NCBI GenBank assembly: GCA_937905915.1
Contig: CALCVR010000184.1
Coordinates: forward strand, 1-9,848
Direction: 5' to 3'
Source: an uncultured Eubacteriaceae bacterium
Lineage (GTDB): Bacteria > Bacillota > Clostridia > Oscillospirales > Acutalibacteraceae
DNA length: 9,848 nucleotides
The notes under the pieces are model-generated. The model ran no database searches and was not told the origin of the DNA. It saw only the letters and a list, made by a program, of their open reading frames with translations. The translations under genes were made by a program, and so were the position numbers. Shown here in pieces: positions 5,832 to 9,848 of the stretch (position 1 is the stretch's first letter; each line of letters opens with the position of its first letter).

Positions 5832-6581
5832 ATGGAATATCGTCAGGAAACCATTGCGGGACGAAATAGCGTTCGGGAGGCGCTTCGTTCCGGGCGTCCA
5901 ATTGATAGCCTCCTGGTGGCCAAGGGACAGCGCACCAAGGAATGCGGCGATATTGTGGCCCAGTGCCGTAAGAGAGGGATTCCGGTCAAGGAAATTGATT
6001 CCCGCAAGATGGATTCCATCTGCGGCGGCACCACCCATCAAGGGGTGGCGGTGCTGGTGGCCCAGCAGGAATACGCTACCTTGGACGATATTTTTGCCCT
6101 GGCGGAAAGCAGGGGGGAACCTCCTCTTATCGTAGTGGCCGACAACATTGAGGATCCTCACAACTTAGGCGCTATTGTGCGCACTGTGGAAGCCTCAGGC
6201 GCCCATGGGATTGTGGTGCCAAAGCGCCGTTCGGCTGGACTTACCTTGGCGGTGTCCAAAGCGTCGGCCGGGGCGCTGGAATATGTCCCTGTGGCCCGGG
6301 TGGCTAATATTCCGGCCGCTTTGGAGCAGCTCAAGGAGCGAGGCGTTTGGATTTACGCGGTGGATATGGATGGCTCCACATGGTGTGAAACCGATCTCAC
6401 CGGTCCAGTGGCATTGGTGCTGGGATCGGAAGGAAACGGCATTGGACGCTTGGTCAAGGAAAAATGTGATTTTGTGTTGTCGCTGCCTATGCGGGGTAAA
6501 ATTAGTTCGCTCAATGTATCGGTAGCGGCTGGTGTGGTATTATATGAAGTAGCCCGTCAACGATTGGGACTGGGCCGATAA
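5832..6581 (+). CDS. rlmB: 23S rRNA (guanosine-2'-O-)-methyltransferase RlmB, SpoU/TrmH family
   Basis: SPOUT-fold enzyme that uses S-adenosylmethionine to methylate a ribose 2'-OH in RNA. RlmB acts on G2251 of the 23S rRNA P-loop in Escherichia coli, and the close Bacillus relative is YacO. The 249 residues comprise an N-terminal RNA-binding domain (about 5-80, ending GGTTHQGVAVLV) and a catalytic knot domain with three SPOUT motifs: NIEDPHNLGAIVRT (105-118, with Asn111 and Arg117), LVLGSEGNGIGRLV (195-208) and LPMRGKISSLNVSVAAG (218-234). Start ATG 5832 has AAAGGG eight bases upstream; an in-frame TTG at 5814 lacks a site. The family is certain but the precise target guanosine is inferred. 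It is not beside cysS, its common firmicute neighbour. No terminator separates it from the downstream membrane-protein gene, so the two are probably co-transcribed. Confidence 0.92.
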   Translation: MEYRQETIAGRNSVREALRSGRPIDSLLVAKGQRTKECGDIVAQCRKRGIPVKEIDSRKMDSICGGTTHQGVAVLVAQQEYATLDDIFALAESRGEPPLIVVADNIEDPHNLGAIVRTVEASGAHGIVVPKRRSAGLTLAVSKASAGALEYVPVARVANIPAALEQLKERGVWIYAVDMDGSTWCETDLTGPVALVLGSEGNGIGRLVKEKCDFVLSLPMRGKISSLNVSVAAGVVLYEVARQRLGLGR

Positions 6582-6615
6582 ATTAGGCTCTTTGTGATAA
6601 ATCTGATTTTGACAC

Positions 6616-6620
6616 GGAGG
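6616..6620 (+). promoter_or_regulatory. Ribosome binding site selecting a TTG start
   Basis: GGAGG lies eight bases before TTG 6629. The alternative GTG at 6620 overlaps the site itself and could not use it. The next gene therefore most likely begins with the rare start codon TTG. Confidence 0.75.
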
Positions 6621-6628
6621 TGTTTTGG

Positions 6629-8881
6629 TTGCAGGATCGTTGGAAGGATGGATTGGAAAATGGGGAATCTGAAGAGAGTTTTTCCCTAGACGATATTATC
6701 AAAGAAGTCCGCGAGATGAGCAAACGGGACGGGCAAACAGAACGACCCATAGAGAAACCGCTTGTATCGTCTTCCTCATCTAGTGAAGAGAAGATAGATG
6801 TTGCTCCGGTAATCCCAAAAGAGGAAAGACCTCTGCAACAAGATGAGAAAATCTTACAAAGCACACCGGTTCCTACTGTGCCGAGCCCACAGCCTGTGGA
6901 GGCAACAGCCGAGATTAAGAGGCAGGAGACCAAATCGGTTGATTATGCTCCCACGCAAAAGGTAGGGCCGTCACCTAAGAAAAAAGAAAAGCGCCCATCC
7001 GATCAGGAAAAGACCCGGGTGGTGGAACCCACAGAGGATGAGCGATGGGAGCAAGCTGTAAAACGGCAGAGAGAGAAAATCGCAGCTCAAAAAGAACCTC
7101 CCAAGCCCAAACAAGAGCCGCCTCTTCCCAAAGAGCCGGACGATATTGAGGATTTTACCCAGTACGACCAAGCCTATGCAGTTGGCAAAGAGCTCAAGTA
7201 TCAAACGGTTACACTGCGCGTTCGTTTTGTTATTCTGCTGGTCTGCCTTTTGGGATTGATCGGCCTTTCCCTATTGCCCCTCATTACTCCTTTTCTAGGG
7301 GGGACGGTAGGCATCACATCGATGGTGACGGAAAATCCTATTTTATATATTGTGATCCAGATCTGTATTACCATGGTAGCGGCCATTGCATCAGCGCCGG
7401 TCATCACCAGCGGGATCGGCGGGGCCTTTCGGCTGAGGGCCTCTCCGGATGCACCGGCAGCGTTTGCTACAGTAGTTACTTTGCTTCATTCAGTATTTAT
7501 GCTGTTTTTCCCAGACGCCATTGCAAGTGGAAAGTTATATCTTTACAATGCGGCTGCTGTGCTTATCCTACTCATGAATACCATTGGCAAATTAGGCATG
7601 ATATCGCGCATTAGACTTAACTTCCAAGTGGTGCATAAACCAGGAGAAAAAGAATGTGTGATCTCCCTTCCAGAGGAAGAACTTTCCCATTTAATGAGGG
7701 GGATGCGCCGTGGGACTGCAGTGGCCGCTCCGGTAAAAGTTTCTTTCCTGTCTCACTTCTTAGACCATTCCTATCGGGAAGATCCATGTGCGCGAGTGGG
7801 AGGCGCTACCTTCCCGGCAGTGCTGATCGGCGGTATTGCCGTAGGCGTTAGTTCCTATCTTATGGGACAGGGGCTTGTGGAAAGCGTTTCTGCCTTTGTA
7901 GCGGTATGCTGTCTATGCGTACCCCTTGTGTCCTTGGTGGCGGGCAACTGGCCTTTAAGAAGGATTGCCAAACGTTTGACTGCCCGCGGCGGTGTGCTTA
8001 CCGACTATATGGCGGCTGACGATATGCTGGATACTTGTGCCGTAGCAGTAGATGCCGGACAATTATTCGGTCCAGGCCAAGTAGTGCTCAACGGCATTAA
8101 GACATTTGGAGACGGCAGAGTGGATCAAGCCATTTTAGATACGGCCGCTTTGGTAAACGCTTTAAAAGGTCCTCTTTCGCCAGTATTTGATCAAGTCATC
8201 CAGGATAAAAAGGAGATTTTACCCAAGGTGGAATCCCCGGTTTACGAGCAGGAAATGGGACTTTCCGGTTGGGTGGACGGACGCCGTGTCTTGGTAGGCA
8301 ACCGGGAGCTGCTGCGCAATCACGGCATTGAGCCCCCTTCCATGGATTATGAACGCCGGTATGCAAAAAATCGCCGTAAATTGGTGTATTTGTGCAGCGG
8401 CGGCGTTCTCAGCGCCATGTTTGTGGTAACCTATATTCTGAGCAGCGAGACCAGGGAAGAACTTCAGAACTTGGTCGACAATGGCATGACGTTATTGGTG
8501 CATGCAAATGATCCAAACATCAGCAGTGAGATGCTGTCGGAAGCTTTAGAGGTAGAACCAAAGCAGGTGATTGTACTGCAGGCCGCCGCTAACCTGGAGT
8601 ACGAAGAGAAGGTAATGGATCGTCCGGAGCAAGGGTGCAGCATTGCTTCGGATGGGGCTATTGAACCGCTCTTATCTGCCATTTCATCCAGCTTTAAGCT
8701 GAAAAGGAGCATTCAGTCCTCCACGATTATCCAAACGGTAGGGGTGCTGATCAGTTTTATATTGGTGGCCTTTTTGAGCCTCTATTCCAGTCTATCTATG
8801 CTGACACCCATAGCAGTGCTTTTGTTCCAAGCCTGTTGGGCGTTGGCAGCTATGTTCCCGCCCTTTTTCCGGTCGTGGTGA
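6629..8881 (+). CDS. Degenerate P1B-type ATPase-like membrane protein with long charged N-terminal region
   Basis: The 750-residue protein begins with about 195 cytosolic residues rich in Glu, Lys, Pro and Ser, probably disordered apart from FSLDDIIKEVREM near the start. Predicted membrane helices lie near 200-220, 237-260, 277-296, 303-325, 394-414, 419-438, 700-722 and 725-745. This 4+2+2 layout, with a small loop after helix 4 and a large one after helix 6, is that of P1B-type ATPases. In the large loop, VAVDAGQLFGPGQVV (472-486) sits where DKTGTLT belongs. LKGPLSP replaces the SEHPL of the HP motif, GWVDGRRVLVGNRELL (547-562) matches the N-domain strand, LLVHANDPN replaces the VMLTGDN stretch, and no GDGxND or TGE is present. 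It probably cannot be phosphorylated or pump ions; a sensor, scaffold or partner role is conjecture. The homology is inferred from order and short motifs. It is likely co-transcribed with rlmB. Confidence 0.7.
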   Translation: MQDRWKDGLENGESEESFSLDDIIKEVREMSKRDGQTERPIEKPLVSSSSSSEEKIDVAPVIPKEERPLQQDEKILQSTPVPTVPSPQPVEATAEIKRQETKSVDYAPTQKVGPSPKKKEKRPSDQEKTRVVEPTEDERWEQAVKRQREKIAAQKEPPKPKQEPPLPKEPDDIEDFTQYDQAYAVGKELKYQTVTLRVRFVILLVCLLGLIGLSLLPLITPFLGGTVGITSMVTENPILYIVIQICITMVAAIASAPVITSGIGGAFRLRASPDAPAAFATVVTLLHSVFMLFFPDAIASGKLYLYNAAAVLILLMNTIGKLGMISRIRLNFQVVHKPGEKECVISLPEEELSHLMRGMRRGTAVAAPVKVSFLSHFLDHSYREDPCARVGGATFPAVLIGGIAVGVSSYLMGQGLVESVSAFVAVCCLCVPLVSLVAGNWPLRRIAKRLTARGGVLTDYMAADDMLDTCAVAVDAGQLFGPGQVVLNGIKTFGDGRVDQAILDTAALVNALKGPLSPVFDQVIQDKKEILPKVESPVYEQEMGLSGWVDGRRVLVGNRELLRNHGIEPPSMDYERRYAKNRRKLVYLCSGGVLSAMFVVTYILSSETREELQNLVDNGMTLLVHANDPNISSEMLSEALEVEPKQVIVLQAAANLEYEEKVMDRPEQGCSIASDGAIEPLLSAISSSFKLKRSIQSSTIIQTVGVLISFILVAFLSLYSSLSMLTPIAVLLFQACWALAAMFPPFFRSW

Positions 8882-8902
8882 CAATAGAAATGATACTATT
8901 CC

Positions 8903-8937
8903 AAAACGCCTGTCTGTTTTCTAGACAGGCGTTTTTT
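8903..8937 (+). terminator. Strong intrinsic terminator
   Basis: AAAACGCCTGTCT (8903-8915) and AGACAGGCGTTTT (8923-8935) form a perfect 13-bp stem around a 7-base loop, and T continues to 8937. The matching A run on the left means it could also work from the other strand. It closes the rlmB unit and insulates the T-box operon. Confidence 0.93.
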
Positions 8938-8992
8938 GGGAAATATGACTGGCCGCAAAGGGAAATAATAGTGCAGAAAAGAAAATTAATGC

Positions 8993-9021
8993 TTGACAAA
9001 GCGGGATAAGACGAGTATCAT
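8993..9021 (+). promoter_or_regulatory. Sigma-A promoter of the ilvB T-box operon
   Basis: A perfect TTGACA (8993-8998) is followed after 17 bases by TATCAT (9016-9021), five of six matches. Transcription should start near 9028, about 25 bases before the first conserved T-box helix. Confidence 0.82.
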
Positions 9022-9050
9022 AATGAAAAAATAACACATGCTTAAAAGGC

Positions 9051-9335
9051 TGTGATGGGGAAGAGTAGGGCAATTTCGGTTGCCAGAGAGCTGCCGGATG
9101 GTGCAAGGCAGTAGCTGGATTGTTGCGAAAATCACCCCTGAGCCTTCCGCCCAATCCCTCTCAGAAGATGGGTAGTAGGTGAGAACGGTTAACCCTCCGT
9201 TAACAGGGTGGATATTCGGCTGAAGATAGATTGGCCCGATGTCGCAGAGTGGTTCCCTTTTTGGGGGAGCAAATTAGAGTGGTACCGCGAAAGCTAGTAT
9301 GCCTTCGTCTCTTTTGTGAGATGAAGGCATTTTTT
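9051..9335 (+). promoter_or_regulatory. T-box leader, isoleucine specifier (AUC)
   Basis: A tRNA-sensing riboswitch. Stem I starts with GGGG (9057-9060), which pairs with CCCC (9135-9138). AAGAGTA (9061-9067) is the kink-turn motif, and AGAGAG (9085-9090) and the CTGCC/GGCAG hairpin (9091-9095, 9106-9110) are the distal features. The specifier site GAAAATCACC holds ATC at 9131-9133 followed by a purine: AUC, isoleucine. The T-box AGAGTGGTACCGCG (9276-9289) has UGGU to pair with the tRNA ACCA end. AGAG (9276-9279) pairs with CTCT (9309-9312) and GCG (9287-9289) with CGT (9306-9308), forming the antiterminator around the UGGUACC bulge. The competing terminator is 9299-9311 with 9318-9330, one G-U, then T to 9335. 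Uncharged tRNA-Ile should switch ilvB on. Confidence 0.92.
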
Positions 9336-9390
9336 GTGCGACAAAGTCGACAAATTTGGTATGGCAAAGACCAATGGGAGGTTTGTTACA

Positions 9391-9848
9391 ATGAAAAAAA
9401 CTGGTGCACAAATCATAGTAGAGTGTCTGTTGGAACAAGGAGTAGACACGGTATTTGGATATCCGGGCGGCGCCGTGCTCAACATTTACGACGCCCTTTA
9501 CGAATACAGTGATCAAATACACCACGTGCTTACCGCTCATGAACAAGGAGCCTCCCATGCGGCCGACGGATATGCCCGCACCACCGGCAAAACCGGCGTG
9601 GTCATCGCTACTTCCGGTCCCGGCGCCACCAACCTAGTCACCGGTATCGCCACCGCTTATATGGATTCTGTGCCTATGGTGGCCATCACCGGTAATGTGG
9701 CGGTGGACCTTTTGGGCCGGGATTCCTTTCAGGAAGTGGATATTACCGGTATTACCATGCCGATCACCAAGCATAATTTTGTAGTCAAGCGGGTGGAGGA
9801 TCTGGCCGATACCATCCGGGAAGCCTTCCGCATCGCCGCCTCAAAACG
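9391..9848 (+). CDS. ilvB: Acetolactate synthase, large (catalytic) subunit, 5' part
   Basis: Thiamine-diphosphate enzyme that joins two pyruvates to 2-acetolactate, or pyruvate with 2-ketobutyrate to 2-aceto-2-hydroxybutyrate. This is the first common step of valine, leucine and isoleucine synthesis. The window holds the first 152 complete codons and the gene runs off the right edge. Visible in the N-terminal ThDP-binding domain are [16 protein letters not shown] (21-36), [14 protein letters not shown] with the catalytic Glu51, and [16 protein letters not shown]. The [25 protein letters not shown] stretch distinguishes biosynthetic AHAS. ATG 9391 has GGGAGG (9376-9381) nine bases upstream. 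It lies 55 bases beyond the T-box terminator, so transcription is controlled by charged tRNA-Ile supply. A small regulatory subunit gene (ilvN) may follow outside the window. Confidence 0.96.
   Translation, partial: MKKTGAQIIVECLLEQGVDTVFGYPGGAVLNIYDALYEYSDQIHHVLTAHEQGASHAADGYARTTGKTGVVIATSGPGATNLVTGIATAYMDSVPMVAITGNVAVDLLGRDSFQEVDITGITMPITKHNFVVKRVEDLADTIREAFRIAASK

Noticed and set aside
5740..6135. A 131-codon + frame starting inside the rlmB promoter
   Set aside because: It starts within the -35 box, has no ribosome binding site, and overlaps rlmB out of frame.
6629..8881. Annotation as a working metal-transporting P-type ATPase
   Set aside because: The phosphorylation motif DKTGT and the hinge motif GDGxND are not present, so transport by the usual cycle is not supported.

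Overview
The window looks like a chromosomal stretch of an anaerobic, moderately GC-rich Bacillota (class Clostridia, probably near Oscillospiraceae). This rests on the folE-folP-folB-folK cluster, the rpsO-pnp pair, strong GGAGG-type ribosome binding sites, sigma-A style promoters, a T-box leader before an acetolactate synthase gene, and the similarity of the proteins to clostridial families. The genus cannot be named from sequence alone. All genes are on the + strand. I see no insertion sequence, CRISPR array, tRNA or rRNA.

Layout: (1) 1-332, the 3' end of an unrecognised gene. (2) 475-2766, a tight folate operon: folE, folP, folB and folK, with folB and folK overlapping by 8 bases. Together they make dihydropteroate from GTP and p-aminobenzoate; dihydrofolate synthase (folC) and dihydrofolate reductase are not in the window. 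(3) 2774-5630, an rpsO-pnp unit with a near-consensus promoter, a structured S15 leader, a perfect 11-bp intergenic hairpin, a long near-perfect double helix in the pnp leader, PNPase, and an intrinsic terminator. (4) 5743-8937, a promoter, the rRNA methyltransferase gene rlmB, a 750-residue membrane protein, and a strong terminator. (5) 8993-9848, a promoter, a full T-box leader whose specifier reads AUC (Ile), and the 5' end of ilvB.

The most interesting item is the membrane protein at 6629-8881. It keeps the eight-helix layout of P1B-type metal-transporting ATPases, the short A-domain-like loop, a recognisable nucleotide-domain strand and a HAD-like tail. However, the TGE, DKTGT, HP, TGD and GDGxND catalytic motifs are all missing or altered. 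A long charged, proline-rich cytosolic region replaces the usual metal-binding domain. It reads as a catalytically dead 'pseudo-P-type ATPase', and I know of no described role for it.

The second item is the pnp leader. A 25-position helix with only three mismatches and no bulges sits just upstream of the gene. It resembles in position and form the RNase III/PNPase autoregulatory stem of Escherichia coli pnp, although such control is not something I know to be established in Clostridia.
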